Shown: one piece after another, positions 44,450 to 58,904 of the stretch
How the letters are laid out: every line of letters starts with the position of its first letter
Numbering within the stretch: the stretch's first letter is position 1
Origin: Phymorhynchus buccinoides
Taxonomy: Eukaryota > Mollusca > Gastropoda > Neogastropoda > Raphitomidae
Direction of reading: 5' to 3'
Length of the DNA stretch: 64,000 nt
Assembly: GCA_017654935.2 (NCBI GenBank)
Contig: CM065693.1
Coordinates: 17,519,167-17,583,166, forward strand
Notes under the pieces: model-generated
What the model saw: the letters and a program-made list of their open reading frames with translations, nothing else
Database searches by the model: none
Told to the model about the DNA's origin: nothing
Translations under genes and position numbers: made by a program

Positions 44450-46459
44450 CTTATCTCATGATGTCCGCCAGAAGATCCAGGTCCTCTCTCTCCTCTGCTG
44501 TCAGAGTCGGCAGCATGTTGTTGGAAAATCCAGATCCGGCGAGGTCAGTGTCTTGTAACCCAGGTGCACAGGCACTGACTGGAGGCGGTTGGAGGACAGT
44601 TTTTGAAAGACGTGTGAGACTCCTCTGGGCCTGCAGCACATTCGGCAAGGAACGCGCAGTCCGGTTTCAGGGAGAGGTCCAGCTTGGTCCAGAGATGCAG
44701 GTGCTGAAAGTAAGCGTTTTCCCCGTGATCTACGTAGAACTTGTTTGGACGCCGAAGTTGGTACCTAGTATTTTCAGATTGGGCAGATTGTCCGAAGGGT
44801 GTTGCTGATATTGGTAGCAGTAGTTTATTCCGCTAAGTGTTTCTAAACCTGGACAGACGTGCAAAGTGCTCCTTGCATTGGCATATTGTTGTAAGCAAGT
44901 CTAAAACCTTCAGATTGTTGTTCATTCGAGAGACGTTATATGTGAAGGAAAGGGCTGAGGTGCTTCTTACAGCTGCCATGTTAAACAGAAACGCAACTCT
45001 GGAGAGAGCAGTGGATGTAGTGGAAATCAGCGTCAATTGTAGTACAGTGTGATGCTTGCACTTTTCTGTTAGAATAACAGTTTGGAATCGACAACTGAGA
45101 TGTAATTCTGATTTTTTTTTACTTCTAGGTTCGCACGGGAGTCAGAACAATTGTACGCACTAATTCAACCACGTCGCCGTTGAAGCAGTTTATGGAGCAT
45201 CCCCAATGTTTGAATTGCATCTGAAAAGTTGTGTTGTTGTAGCTCTGCTGTGAGTTTCGATCTACTTTATATGTGAGCTGTCATTCGGACACTTGAAACA
45301 CAGATGGTTTATCCACATCGTGTGGATTCTTTGCTAAGACCATAAGTGAAGTAAAATTACCGTTATTTTAACCATCATCAAGTCCTTGTTTTTGATTTCT
45401 GGAGACCATATCGCCTCGGGGCAACGGGAATATGCAGAAAATGGCCCCCAAGGTTAGCCGTCTTCAAGTTTGGCAGATGGCAAAAAAGCCACATGTTCGA
45501 TTCTGGTAAGTCGTTGCTGAATCATATTTACAACTCGCAATGAGGAAAACCGAAGCCATAGAACGATTCGTTTTTGAGATGACCGAAGGGGGTCATGAAG
45601 TTGATCCTACAATCAAGAATCTCAGTTGTTTTCAATGCAGCAAATCCTGCCAAAGATATGGGCTCGTAAAACGTGTCAATGTTCAATGTGAAGAGCTGGC
45701 AGGTCGTTGAAGACACCAGGTGGATAATCTCCATCGCCATTCCATCATTGTTCTGCAGTCGAAGTTCCCGCAGGAGCTGCAGGTAAGAGAAGACACAGGA
45801 GGGAGGACAGGTACTCATTTTGTAGAGAGTTCTCAGACATGTCCATGTATTGTCGACTGCTCCGATCCCATCCAGCCTGCACTCTTCCACCACCTTGTGT
45901 CAGGACGGTTACCTTGCACACTGAGCCAGGTCAGCTCGTGCAGCGGGAAAACGTGCCGTTGCAAGCACGTCTATCTGGTTGTGACTCAAGTCCAGTGTTT
46001 GAAGACCAGACAGTCCTTGAAACGATTCCCGAGAAACGTTTGCTGTGCAGCCTGGTTGTCGTGAGGTGGCGAGACTGAGAGAGGCCAGGGTGGAGGAAGG
46101 AGGCCATGCTCTGGAGGGAAGCCGCCTGGTTGTGACTGAGTCGCCTCTTCCAGACCCATGCAGTGCTGTCAGCATCTCCCTTCCACCCGGTGCAGAGGTT
46201 GTGGCTGACTGTCCAGGTGCGGAACTCTGCGCACTCAGGACAGGACATTCCTGCAAAGATGCATGCGTTGTGACTTCAGTCCACCTCAGTGCCATGCCCA
46301 ACAGGCAGTTATCGGAAGTGACTCAATCCAACATGGCTGCAATTTTACACAGATGGCTGTCGTCTGGGAGATCGTTCAAGTTCTTTCATTACTCTACCCA
46401 CCTTTTCAAAGACATCAGTAGAAAGCTGATTAATGCCAGATAAAGAGCTTGGGCCTCTC
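44450..46459 (-). pseudogene. A' exon 1: LRR ectodomain, heavily frameshifted
   Basis: Collinear with gene A exon 1 but about 17 nt shorter overall and with a frame change every few tens of bases. Short in-frame islands show the LRR sequence (for example LDLSHNQI, ALRELRLQNNDG-like pieces). The acceptor region and the donor (ATAAG^GTAC) are still visible. The start codon has lost a base. Confidence 0.8.
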
Positions 46460-46964
46460 CTCGTCTTGTTGCTGAAAACAATGATGAAGCTGAATTTGTA
46501 AATAACCCTAGTCCTTAATGATAGTGGGCTGTTGGGATGAAGCTTACAATTTTGTAGGTTTGTAGTAGGTTTAGATCATATTATGTGGCCCCCCCCCAAA
46601 AAGGCCCAATTCTCCATCACTGGAATCAGAGTGTAGCAAAACTTATGAGATTAGGCTATAGAATGCTTGTCGAGTGATCGTAGCACACCTAACATTGTCA
46701 ATATATATAAAAAACACTGAATAAATAGCGCGATATAATACTAAAATAATAATGAGGGAATTTTATAGCCGCCCATCCTACTATGTAGCTACAGGGTCGC
46801 TTTACACAATTGAAATGGATAAAACATGAACATAATCCACTAACATCAGCAGACAAAAACAATACACATATCTCAGCAACACAACTGCTGTGCACTTCTA
46901 CTACTACTACTACGACACACTACTACTACGTACTACTACTCGACTACTACTACTACTACTACTA

Positions 46965-47169
46965 GGGGCAGACGGGTACAAAGCGGCATGGCGGGTAAGA
47001 AGTCCCCAAATATCTCATGAATAAAGAATATTTGCGTCAAATTTTCCCATGAGACAATGCTAGACATTAACGCTTTCGTCTCATGGCAAAATGAGACTGA
47101 ATGTTCTTAATTTCTGAGATACTTGGGTGGGCTTCTACCCTCCCATGCCGCTTTTTACCCCCCTTCTCC
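46965..47169. mobile_element. Foldback element F2 copy in the A' flank
   Basis: Orthologous to F2, next to the same (ACT)n tract, with scattered one-base deletions like the rest of this segment. Confidence 0.6.
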
Positions 47170-50100
47170 TACTAGGACTAATGCACGTTCATTTTCACAA
47201 CAATTCCAAGCATGAAGTAACAGCATAATTATTCACCAAACACACGCACACCCAGCACAAGCAACACACACCACACCACCACACACACACACACACACGC
47301 ATGCCCGCGCGCACACACACTACACCCACCATGCATACATACACATCCTATAGGTGCCTACATGAACGCATCACACTCACACAACAACAAACATGCGCAT
47401 ACACACATACACCACCACACAAGGTTTATTTTTCAACCTTCATGGGCACAGCCCAACGGTATTCATGTCGAGATAGTATAAGAACTTAGCATGATGCTAA
47501 CTTAGAAGCTCTTCCAAAGGCCTATTAAATCCTATAGACATTGGAAGATCCTTCTAAGTTAGCATCATGCTAAGTCTCATGCTATCTCTACATGAATACC
47601 GGCCCAGGGGCAACGAAACAGTCTTTAAATCAGTGTACACAATAATTTAAAAAAAGCAATTTGACAAAGCTCATAACAGCGAACATCGGGAGCAAACAGG
47701 CAGGAAGGCGAGTTTGCACAAGCTCTTCAATTAAAAAAAATATCACTGTGGTTAAAGCTACCCACAAACCAGAATTGGTATAGATAGAGACTAAACATTG
47801 ATGTGAAACTCACGACGATTTTCTGCACAAAAAGTGTATGACGTTTTGTCGCACAAACTTAAAACAACGAAAACATATCCAACTGGCACACACATGGCTA
47901 GACTCTGCCTGCAATGCAATGCGGATTGGCTGCTAGTTTGGCACATTTCCGTGTAATGTGTGTGTGTTTCAGAATAATTTTCACGAACCGGGTCTACTAC
48001 CTCGCAAGGCAACGATGTGTAGAGGCCCACAAAGTTCAGAGGGTCAAAAGTATGGGATTTTGAGTTTTCACTTTGAAATGGATTCTGCCACCATTAAACT
48101 TCACTTTCATGCATTGGCTAATAAATTCAATGTAAAAATGCATTAAAACACATTTTAAATGACTATACCCCGATGTCATTATCCTATTTTATCGCCTGTA
48201 AAGACTAAATTTTTTGATTTGAAACTGTACTGAAACCCTGATCGGCCCCATCATTTTTTATATCTCCTGAAAGCTTTGTGACCTTAACTGCTTCTTCTCA
48301 GCGTGCTCGTTTTGAATCTAACCATCAGAGCATGGCATTGCAAAACATGGCGTAAACAAGAGTGAAGATTTGAAAACTTCGACCAATGAGAGGTTAGTAT
48401 AGACTCTGTCCTCTAGTTACCGAAATGCACTGGCCAACGTGATTGGCGATAGGGAAGCAACTATGGCTGCGTGCAGTTTACGGAGCACATGGATTATGAT
48501 TCCAGACGATCTCTTCGAAAGATTGACTTTTTGCTCATTCTCAGTCATTTACAACCTAACATTCGCAGATCAAGGAGACTTGGGCATTGTTAGTAAAATA
48601 TTTCAACTCAAACAGTTTCGACGAAACTGACCGTGAACGTGACTACTCAAAAACTGTAAAACCTGCTTCGCTTCCCGATCGGCGATGCTACCTAAGTCAT
48701 TGACTAGTGCTAGGCCTAGGATGGGGTCAAAAATCTTGAAACCCGTTTTCCTCAAAACGGCCATCTGGCTGTTACCCTCTTACACCCCATAACTTCCCTC
48801 ATTTTTTTGAGTAGCAATAAATCATATATCAAAGCAAAAGAAAGGGTTAAGTGTCCTGCAGATATGTAAATCGCTATATATTAAAAATCTTCCTTTTCAC
48901 TTAAGCCCCCACTTTGTGGTGTGGTCACTGTAACCAGTTTCCAGGCTTTGTTACAGAAGTTCAAAGCTTGATTTTCTGTACTCACGACGCAGAACAAGTA
49001 CAGACAGACAACGTTAAACATTATGCACGCACTGAACGAACGCACGCACCATATGTACCATTGTCCTTGGCTATATGTGTGTTCAAGAGTCAGTCAAGTC
49101 ACTCAATAAGATGATTTTGCTTTGACTTTGACACACACATAAAAAATAAAATAAAAATAATTATAGCCAAGAGGGCAATGACTGATTCAATTTGGTTGAA
49201 ATCTTACCCCCCCCCCCTACACATCCGTAGGAATACTGAGGGGGGGGTGGGGATGGAAGTTCAGTTTTTAACTCGCGTAATCGGCTTTCGCCCATGTACG
49301 ACGGGCTGACAAACCACCAGGGTATAACAAAAATTTTCTATTCTATCACTGTCTTAGCCAAAAGGCCGAGAAGCGATCAGAATTCTTGGGGGGGGGGGGG
49401 GGTTGGGGTGTCTTTTAGTAGAAAATACTCCAATGTTCTGGAATTGTTCTGCGCTATCCATTTCCTCTAGACTAATCCACAACTCTCTTTGCTGTTATTT
49501 TTTGCCCCTTTCTTACTACATCTATGTGTGGTGGTGGTGGGTTGTTTTTTTTTTATACTATCAGTATCTATTTTTCGGACTTATAGTGGCCCATGATAAT
49601 TGAATTTTCTCCGGCCTTTTTCCCCCAATTTTTTTTCACAATAACCAAGAAATGGAAGAGCACAAGGTTGTGCCCTTGTAATTGTATTTAGGGGGGTTGG
49701 GGCTTAACGAAAGCGCTGATTTTCGGTTTCCTTTTAAACCCAGGTTTGAGGGTCAGATCATATTTATGGGCCTTGATATAGTACCTTTAATCGTCATGTC
49801 TGAGAAAAGAGAGTCCAGCACAAACTTATGACACATTATAACGAAGTCTAATAGGTTGTAGATCCTGCTTAAAAATCGCAGCATACACATTCACGTCAAT
49901 TTGCAGACACTGTTAGCTAAATTCAGCCGATTTATAATCCAAACGGTAAAGCGGTTGTTGTATTATAACCTAAAACAGGATGTGCAGCGTAGCTGGCAAC
50001 ATCATTTTTAGACCTATAACCTTATTGTTCTGTGCAATACCCTTTCGTTGGTATAATTATACTCTGACGTCACAAGTCACACAGTCGTCACTCCGTTCTG

Positions 50101-53094
50101 TCATGTTGCTGCACGAATGTTTTTGCTAAAATTTACTTTTATTGTTTTCAATTGCATTGGTTTGATATCACATCTAACAATAGTGGGAGTCCACGTTTAT
50201 TAACCGACTACCAACCTTTAGGAATCCGTGAGGTGGTGGTGTGTGGTGTGGGGGGGAGCCTCATTTGCTTCCTATTTTTAGCCAAATTAAACAGTACAAA
50301 TGTGAATTCAAACGATTCATATACGAAAGACGTGATTAATTTGCGTTCTTAGCACAACTAGTGCATCAACTTGACTCTCAACAGGTAAAATAAAAGACAT
50401 TTTAAACAAAGGAAACTGTTCATTTTAAACATGCAGAATGTTTGTATGGTTATTCAACGTGTGGACGTTTTATTGTTCGTATTTCCGGCCACAACTTTCG
50501 TTTTGGTATTCTCAAATTGGCTTTAATGTGACGTCAGTAACACCTTTTGTTTCACTAAGGGATGTGTAATGGAGACTTATTGCGATTTTTCTCACACAGA
50601 GGCATGACGCTCGTGTGGGGCTAATCCCTCTCTATTTGATTAGTTGGGATAAGAAGAGAAGAGACGTGAGTGGTCCTACCATCACTCTCTCTCTCACTAC
50701 GCCCATTAAGACAAGAGGCAAGCCTGCAGGCTCACGTCTGATTTTTATTACTTATAGCAGGCATGGAATTCCCATGGACAATTCCTGCTGTATAGAGAGA
50801 ATACTGTGTTATGTGGACGACTTTGTGCATCTGAAAACTGAATTAATTTTTATTTACTGTGTAAATTAAATTATTTCTATGCACCCCTACCCCTTTCTTA
50901 AAATTAATTATCTGTATGTGCTGTAACACAGTGGAGCCCTATTTTTTTATTTTTGCAAACATAAATTGAAAAGCATATTGACCAAGCCTATTCAGAAAAA
51001 CATTGTGACGCACCCCCCCTGATTGTTCAGTGATGAAAACTTGTTCCAGCATCTACATTTCTGTAAATATTTTATATTAGTCCCTAAATATTTTAATTTT
51101 TCGTTTCGTTAATCCCCCCCCCCTCTGGCAACAAAGCAAAGGTCACGGTTTTCCCCCCCCACAGCCAGCAGCTCATCATGTTTATCTTCCCCTGTCAGTC
51201 CTTTGCTCTGGTGATCATCGTCTAGGCCTAACAAGGAATTCGTACGTCCGAAGCAGTGCAAATTACGACCCTGGATTTTCGTTTTTTTTTTTTCCTCAGA
51301 CTGAAATGAATGTGGGCCTAAATGTTATTATGACGTGTCTTGATTATGAGGTAAGGCATGGACTCTAGTCCTAGGCTTGTTGCCGTAAGTGCTGTAGCTA
51401 AAGTTATGGCGCAGAGATGATGTGTCAAATGAACACGAACACCGTTTCTCAAAAAAAGGCGCAATAAGCTAAACAACCGGGCGGCACGCACACACTCGGT
51501 ATCATCCATTTGTTGAACGACGTTAAAATGTACTTATTTGTACAACTAGAACACGAAGTCTTGGTGTTTCTTTTAAGAGCGTTTGTATATCTAATGGAGA
51601 TTCTTCTTTCCCGTATTTATCTCCTACTCGTACATCACAACGTTACTACCTCTGCAACAAAATGATTTTTCTTCTTTTGTTCCTTCTGATGTTCTGACTG
51701 CTTTGATCGCCTTTTACTTGAAGCTCACGGTCCAAAATCAAGTAGCCTGCTACCTTTAACCCTCTAACATGTTATGTTGTTTTTTGAGAAATGACAACGT
51801 TAAGGTTAGTGGACAGTTAGAGTCCTTCTTAGTTTAAAGAGTGGTGAACTGGTCAGTTAAAGGTTGCACAACGTACTCTCTGCTACAAACGATTATCTTT
51901 AGTTTGTTCTTTATCAATGTTCTGACTGTTTTGACGTCGTGACTTGAGGCTCACGTCAATCATCAAGTATCCTGCTAACTTTAACCCTCTAACGCCTTTA
52001 TGTTTAGAGAAAATGACACGTTAAGGTTTGAGTTAAGTTAAAGGTCCGGGGCCTGGACGCAACACACCACTACACACACCACACCACACACACACACACA
52101 CACACACACACCACACACGCACACACCACACCAGACACCCATGTACGAACATGTACGATACTATAAGACTCACTTGTGTTTTAAAAACGACTGGCCAATC
52201 GCGTGGTAAGCCCCTAGTGCATTGACTGCCCTCTGTCATGAAAAAATGTCGCTAGGTTGAACCATTCACAGCACCCCGGGTCCACTGCATTTAGTTCATG
52301 CCTAGAACTCATCACCAGTATATAGTTTTTTATCCGCTTCTTTTGTTTGTAGTGTATCGCTGGTAAGGTCTTTCCCTGGCCCCAACTACAATCATTTGGA
52401 AAGAAGCACTGCTATGTGAAAGGCAATGACTTGCAACACATAGCTCTCTGGGTAAACTCAAAGCAGTCGATGTGGGAATTTTGTGTGCCTGTGCATTTCA
52501 TTTTGAAATATTTAACTGGAACCACATCTTCAACACGAAAACCTTCTACAAAGAGGATTGATATTTGGCGAAGCATAACTTACTGTAATGTGGCTAGGGC
52601 AGTATCAATTCAAGACCCACAGGACTTAGCACATCCTAGGAGGACAGAATATTTAAGCCTTAGATTTATCCAATAGTATTGGGCCTATAATCTATTGAAA
52701 ATAGAAACAAAATCAAACAGTCATACATAATAATAAGCCAGATCCTTCTCTTGGTCAGTAGCCAATTTACCTTGTTATACAAACCCATTTAGAAGGGTCC
52801 TCAAATAGAAAAGGTCGTCAGCACTAGTTCCGAACGATTTTGAAGATATTTGATATTCGACCACTAAAAACCAGCCTGAATTGGGTCCACCTAATGCAAA
52901 ATAGGTGTCAGGATCACAAACCAAACAGATTAACATTGACTCTAGTCCGATATTAAGTTTCATAGCTCGGATCTACTGAGCGCCTACACCGAATAGTGGT
53001 AGGGGGCTACGGGGCAGATCTTGGTGAGTTTTCAGGTTCCGCCCCCCCCCCCCCCCCCCCCCCTCTGCCCCAAGCATGTGTAGGGCGAATAGTA

Positions 53095-53660
53095 GTAACT
53101 TGATCTTATTTGTTTTCCATGCTCATCTACCCATCGCTTGATTATGCCAACCACAAGATCAACAGCTACTTCTATATTTGTTTGTCCATGCCTCATCTAC
53201 CCATCAGCTTTGATTATGCCTCACAAATCAACAGTAGACTTCTATTATTTTGTTTGTCATGTCTCATCACCCATCAGCTCTTTGATTATGCAATCCACAA
53301 ATCCAACAGCAACTTCTATATTTGTTTGTTCCATTGGCCTCATCTACCATGCAGCGGTGATTATGCAATCCCAAGAGCAACAGCAACTTCTATATTTGTT
53401 TTCCATGTCGCATCTACCCATCACTTTGATTATGCAATTCACAGATCAACAGCAACTTCTATATTTGTTTGTCCATGTCTCATCTACGCCAGCAGCTTTG
53501 ATTATGCATCCACAAGATCAACAGCAACTTCTATATTTGTTGTCCATGTGCTCATCTACCCATCAGCTTTGATTATCAATTCACACGATCAACAGTAAAC
53601 TCTTATTTGTTGTAAAGAAAATGTCTCATCTACCCATCAGCTTTGATTATCAATCCCGAC
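53095..53660. repeat. 72-bp minisatellite in the B' copy, about 8 units
   Basis: Same unit as at 12135-12790 but with many one-base losses. Confidence 0.75.
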
Positions 53661-56469
53661 GATCAACTGCAACTTTTCGTTTTGGCTCACGTCGTTTTTT
53701 TTAAACGAAGTGGTCTATTGTATCGTACATGTTCGGTTGTGTGTCTGTGTGTATGTGTGTGTGGGTGTGTGTTGCGTCCGTTGTCCAACCTTTACCTTTA
53801 TCCTTCGAATTTAAAAACAACTTTTAACGTTGCCGTTTTCTCCTAAAAGTATAAGGCGTTGGAGGGTTAAGTTAGCATGATGTTTTGATTTTGATGTAAA
53901 CCTTCAGTCACATGATCAATATCAGACGCATCATAAAGCCATGGAACGACTAGCTTTTGTTGCAGAGATTACTGTTTTCTGTGACCTTTAACATGCTTAA
54001 GTTGCAATCTTCAAACTTTAACGTTGTCGTTTCTCTAAAACTAATAAGGCATTGAGGTTTAAGTTATTGGCTTCACGTCGTTTTTTAAAACAAAGTGATC
54101 TGTTGTATCGTACATGTTCGGTTGTGTGTCTATCTGTGTGTGTGTGTGTGGTGTGGTGTGTGTGTGTGTTGTGGTGTTGCGTCGTTGTCCAACCTTTTAA
54201 CCTTTTACCTGTTTGCATTTGATAGGTATATATTCTGAACTTAATGGCCACAATTTGATCTTGCATTCTGTTTTTCAAAAGCAGTAGAATCGGCCAAGCT
54301 AAAGATTTGGTGTCCGGTTCTGCGCACTGTGTCCGCCTCTCTGAAGTTCACACTCAAGTCCCTAATTCTGGTTGATGTTTCTTGTTTATAAAACAGTATC
54401 ACTAGTGTACTACGGCTGTATTTGTTATTTTATTTCCTTCTCGTGTAAACTGTCATGAACAATTTTAAGACGAAGGTTTGTATCCATGCTCAACTTCCTC
54501 GGTGTCAAGCGGTCACTACTTTGACCCCCCTTGTTATTAAACAGAAGGATTGTTTGTTCGGTTTTTCAGATTTAGTTCACCACAGTCTGTTTATCTGGCA
54601 TCCAGTTTCAGCTTTCCTCTATGAACTTTATTTCCATGTCTGTGTCACGTATTTGGAAACCTTTTCTGATAACTACCCTTTTATAATCACTATATTTTTT
54701 TATAATAACTTATTGCAAAACTTTCTGGCCAAAGTTAAACAAATTTTCATACCCCCTGGGCTCCCAAGAGATTACAGCCCCTTAACCGACCTATGCACCT
54801 CCCTGGAGCCTGCGGAACCCCCACTCCCTCACCCTCTTACAATCACTTGGTCCGCCCTGGGCTAAATCTAAATTGAACCCTTTGCCTTTAAGATTTTCGG
54901 TACCCATGACCAATGCAACAACCCATAACATCCTTTAACGCATTGCCTGTTCATTGAGGCTTGAGATTCGGAAGTACTGGCCTCGACTTTCCTGGGAAGA
55001 AAAAGTTTCCTTCCTCTCAGTAACACGTGATTTTCATACCACACGCCGCGCGAGCGGGGGGAACAACACTCACTCTCATACGCATGCCACGCACCGCGCA
55101 CGCACAGCACACGCACACACACCCGCAGAATGAACAAATTACAGCAGATAAATAATAAATCTTAATCAACTAACACCACTCTTCGGTACCATTCAAAGGG
55201 GTTTCACACACTTTATTTTCTTGAAGATTACACCCCCCTTCTTGCCATTTCCTGTGGTCTTTCTGTTGTTGGAGATTGCCTTGGAAAAAAGGCGGAGAAA
55301 TTCAATTATTTATGGGCAATAATTCCGAAAATAGTACACGACAGTAAATACAAAGATGTTAGTAAGAAAGGGGAAAAAATACAAGAGTCAAGAGAGTGAT
55401 GGTTAGAAGGAAATTGCTAGCGCAGACTTCCAGAACATTTTTGGAGAAGTATTTGTACTGAAAGCCCCCCCCCCCCCTCAGTAATTCCTGACGGTGTGTG
55501 TAAGGGGGGGGGGGGGGGTACGATTTCAACCAAATGAATCAGTATTGTCTCTGGCTATATTGTGTACATATGTGTGTGGTGTGTGTGGTGCGTGCGTGCG
55601 TGCGTGCTGCGTGCACAATGTTTAACTGTCTGTCTGTCTGTATTTTGTGTCTGCGTCTGGGCCCCCCGGTACCAGGAAACCGCGTTTGACTTCTGTAACC
55701 AAAGCCTGGAACTGGTATTATATGAACACCACCACCACCCACACACACACCACGGGAAATGTGCCAAAATAGCCCGTCAATCTGCATTGCACTGCAGGCA
55801 GAGTCTAACAATGTGTGTGGCCAGTTTGTGCTATGTTTTTCGTCTGTTTTTTAAGTTTGTGCGACACCTGCTGTCATACCTTGTGCTAGAAATCTCGCAA
55901 GTTTTCTTATCAATTTTTAAGTCTCGATCCTCATACCAATTCTGGTTTTTGTGGTTACTTGTAATCACATGATATTTTTATTTTGAAGAGCTCGTGCAAA
56001 CTAGCTAATCACAGTGATATTTTTATTTTGAAGAGCTCCTGCAAAGCTCGCTTCCTTGCTATTGTTGCTCCGTGTTCGCTTTATGAGCTTTGATCATAAT
56101 GGGGGTGTGTTTAAATTGTGTACCACTGTATATTAAGGCTGTTTTCGTTTGCCCTGGGGCTTTGCCCGTCTAAGGTTAAACAAAGAAACCGAATATCGCG
56201 CTATTTTATCAGTGTTTAAAAAAGAATTTATATTGCAATTTTTAAGTGTTTGCTACGATCACATCGACAAGCATGCTATAGGCCTAATTCCTTCATACGG
56301 TTTTGCTACCTCTGTCTCAAGGTGATGGTCAATTGCTGCACAACATTTTGATCTAAGCCTACCACCACTTACAAATTGGTCCGCTTAATTCTACAACCAG
56401 ACATTCTCAAGTACTCGGGTTATTTAGCAAATTCAGGCTTCTAAATCCTTGTTTTTAGCTAACAAGACG

Positions 56470-58470
56470 ATGGAGAGGCCAAGGTCCTTTATCGGACTTA
56501 ATCGCTTTCTACTGTTTTTTGAAAGGTGGGAGAGTCTGAAAGAACCTTGCAAGATCTTCCAGTCGACAGCCATCTTTTGTCATTGCGCCATGTTGGATTG
56601 ACGTCACGTCCTGATAAACTGGCCTGCTGGGAATGTCCAGTTAGGTGGACCTGAGCCACAACGCCACTGTCCTCTCTGCAGGGTCTGTCCTGTCCTGAGC
56701 TGCGCAAGAGTCCCCGTCACCTGGACGTCAGCCACAACTCTCTACGCGGGTGGATGGGAGAGATGCTGACAGCATGCTGGGTCTGGATAGTCTTGACCTC
56801 AGTCCACAACCACTGGCTTCCTCCAGCCCCGGCTCCTTCCTCCACCTGGCCTCTCTCAGGTCTCTGCACCTCAACGAATTAAACCAGCTGCCAGCAACGT
56901 TTCCTCAGGAATCGTTTTTCAAAAGGACTGTCTGGTCTTCAGACACTGGACTTAGTCACAACCAGTTAGACGTGCTTGTCACGGCACGTTTTCCTCGCTG
57001 TACGACTGACCTGGTTTCAGTGTGCAAGGTACCGTCCCTGCACAAGGTGGAAGAGTGCAGCGCTGGAATGGACTGAGCAGTCTGCATACATGGACCTGTC
57101 TGAGAACTCTCTACAAATGACGTCATCTGTCATCCCTCTGGTGTCCTTCTCTTCCTGTCAGCTCTGCGGGAGGACTTCGACTGCAGAACACGATGGAATG
57201 ACGATGGAGATTTAGCCACCTGGTGTCTTCACGCCTGCCCGCTCTTCGTTATCTGACTATTACACGTTTTTACCAGCATACTTTGGGCCAGATTTTGCTG
57301 CATTGAACAACTTGGAGGTCTCGATGTAAGCGACACTGCAAGATTGGTCATTTCAAACACAAGTTTCTATGGGTTTCCAGTTTTCCTCTTGCGAGTTTTA
57401 ATATAATTGTTGTAGCAGCTTACCAGAATTGAGTTATGTGTCTTTTGCCATCTCCCAAATTGAAGACACTTAACCTTCTGGGGCTCATTATCTGCATATG
57501 CATGTTGCCCTTGATGCGTTATATGGTCTTCAGATCAAACATGGACCTTGAATTGATTTTGTCACATAACGGTTAATTGGGGCCTTTCACTTATCTTGTT
57601 AACAAAGAAGTCCCCGATTTTTGATAGCATCTTGTTTTTCAGTGTCCGAATGAGATACTCCACATTTACTAGATCGAAACTCAGCATAGCTATCAACAAC
57701 ACCGCTTTTTTCAGATTGCATTCACATTTCTATATCTCCCAAAATAATCTTCAAGCGATATGGTTGAACTAGTGCGCATTAATCTGTTCTGCCCCGTCTG
57801 CACAACCTTAGACGTACATCCGAATATTTCTCAGTTGTCGATTCCAGCTGTATTCTAGAGAACGTTGCAAGCACATCTGTGAGTTCATTTCACGCTGATT
57901 TCACCTTACCATCCCTGTCTCGCCAGCACTGCTTCTAGGTTAACCTTGCAGCTGTAGCAAAACCATCAACCCTCCTCCTCCACATGTATTTTTCCTCGAA
58001 TGCCAACATCTGAAGTTTTAGACTTTGTCTACCACTATGGCCAACTGCAAGGAGCACTTTGCCGGTCCCCTGGTCAAAGTTAGTAAACACTGAGCTGGGA
58101 CCTTTTAACTACTGCTACAGCTCAGTGATCACTTCTGGACAATCTGACCAATCTGAAACACCTCGCATGTCCAACTTCGCGCTCCAACCGTTCTACTTAG
58201 ATCACTCGGGAACGCTTCTTTCAGCCCTGCTCGTCTGGACGCTGGAACCTCTCCATGAAACCGACCGGCTGCGTCTGCCTGCCGACTTGCTGCAGGCTCC
58301 GAGAGTCTGACGCCTCCTTCAAACTGTCCTCCAACCGCTTCCAGTCAGTGCCCGTGCCCTGGTTACCATGACAACCTGACCTCGCTGGATTTGTCCAACA
58401 ACATGCTGCCGACTCTGACAGCAGAGGAGAGCGAGTCCTGGAATTCATCTAGCTGATCATCCGAGATCAG
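56470..58470 (+). pseudogene. Toll-like receptor copy B' exon 1 (frameshifted)
   Basis: Copy of gene B exon 1 from ATGGAGAGGCC to the donor ATCAG^GTATAT, 2001 nt against 2027 in B, with many one-base deletions and some insertions, so no long frame survives. The following intron is present up to the equivalent of about position 18,085 in gene B, where the sequence degrades into an A-rich run and the N gap. Exons 2-4 are missing at the gap. The indel pattern is that of unpolished sequence, so this need not be a biological pseudogene. Confidence 0.8.
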
Positions 58471-58904
58471 GTATATATTGTCTTTTCTGTTACTTATCTA
58501 CATTATAGACGATTTGAAGAGAGAAAAAACTAGGGGAGAGCACTTCATGAAATTAGAATTGATTGCCTCATTACTGGTCCAAATGTCATAGCAACCATGT
58601 CAACATGTCTGTCAAAGCTTAAAACCGCAGGCTGCGAGTCAGCGACTTGCAACTTTTTTTTAAAGACAAATTTAGGGGTGGCCAGCAGCCACAAACTGAT
58701 AAAACTTGCAAAATTGACGTACAATATAAATACATAATTTTTTAAATCATGCATGGTGTCTAATGCTGTATGTTACTCAACACATGAGTCGATAGGCTAA
58801 CAAGAGCTGAAGGTTGATGACGTCCCCTGTTTGACCAATTGAATTAGACACGCAGACACTCCACACCAACAAAAAAAAAGAAAACGAAAAAAGAAAAAAA
58901 ACGA

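Larger units (their letters stand above)
40665..46459 (-). pseudogene. Toll-like receptor copy A' (broken, probably partly by sequencing error)
   Basis: Second copy of gene A with all four exons: exon 1 about 46459-44450, exon 2 43885-43648, exon 3 43070-42778, exon 4 40940-40665 (TGA at 40667-40665). Exons 2 and 4 are intact. Exon 3 has two one-base insertions relative to A and B. Exon 1 has dozens of indels and has even lost one base of the start codon (A has CCATCG, A' has CCTCG at about 46460). As the indels continue unchanged through noncoding DNA to the assembly gap, I think they are mostly sequence errors and that the real gene may be intact. Exon 3 also carries many true substitutions. 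Intron 3 is 1837 bp and holds the Tc1/mariner relic. Confidence 0.8.
41197..58860. repeat. Second collinear copy of the A-B inverted pair
   Basis: 41197-58860 follows 1-18085 in order: Tc1 relic, exon 3, F1, exon 2, exon 1, F2, the CCA MITE, the U2-headed element, the central minisatellite and B exon 1. 41197-44265 is clean. 44265-58860 is about 465 bp shorter than its counterpart because of many small deletions. Confidence 0.85.

Noticed and set aside
44450..58470. A' exon 1 and B' exon 1 as true pseudogenes showing relaxed selection
   Set aside because: Indel density is equal in noncoding DNA and the block has sharp edges at about 44.27 kb and the gap; sequence error explains it better.
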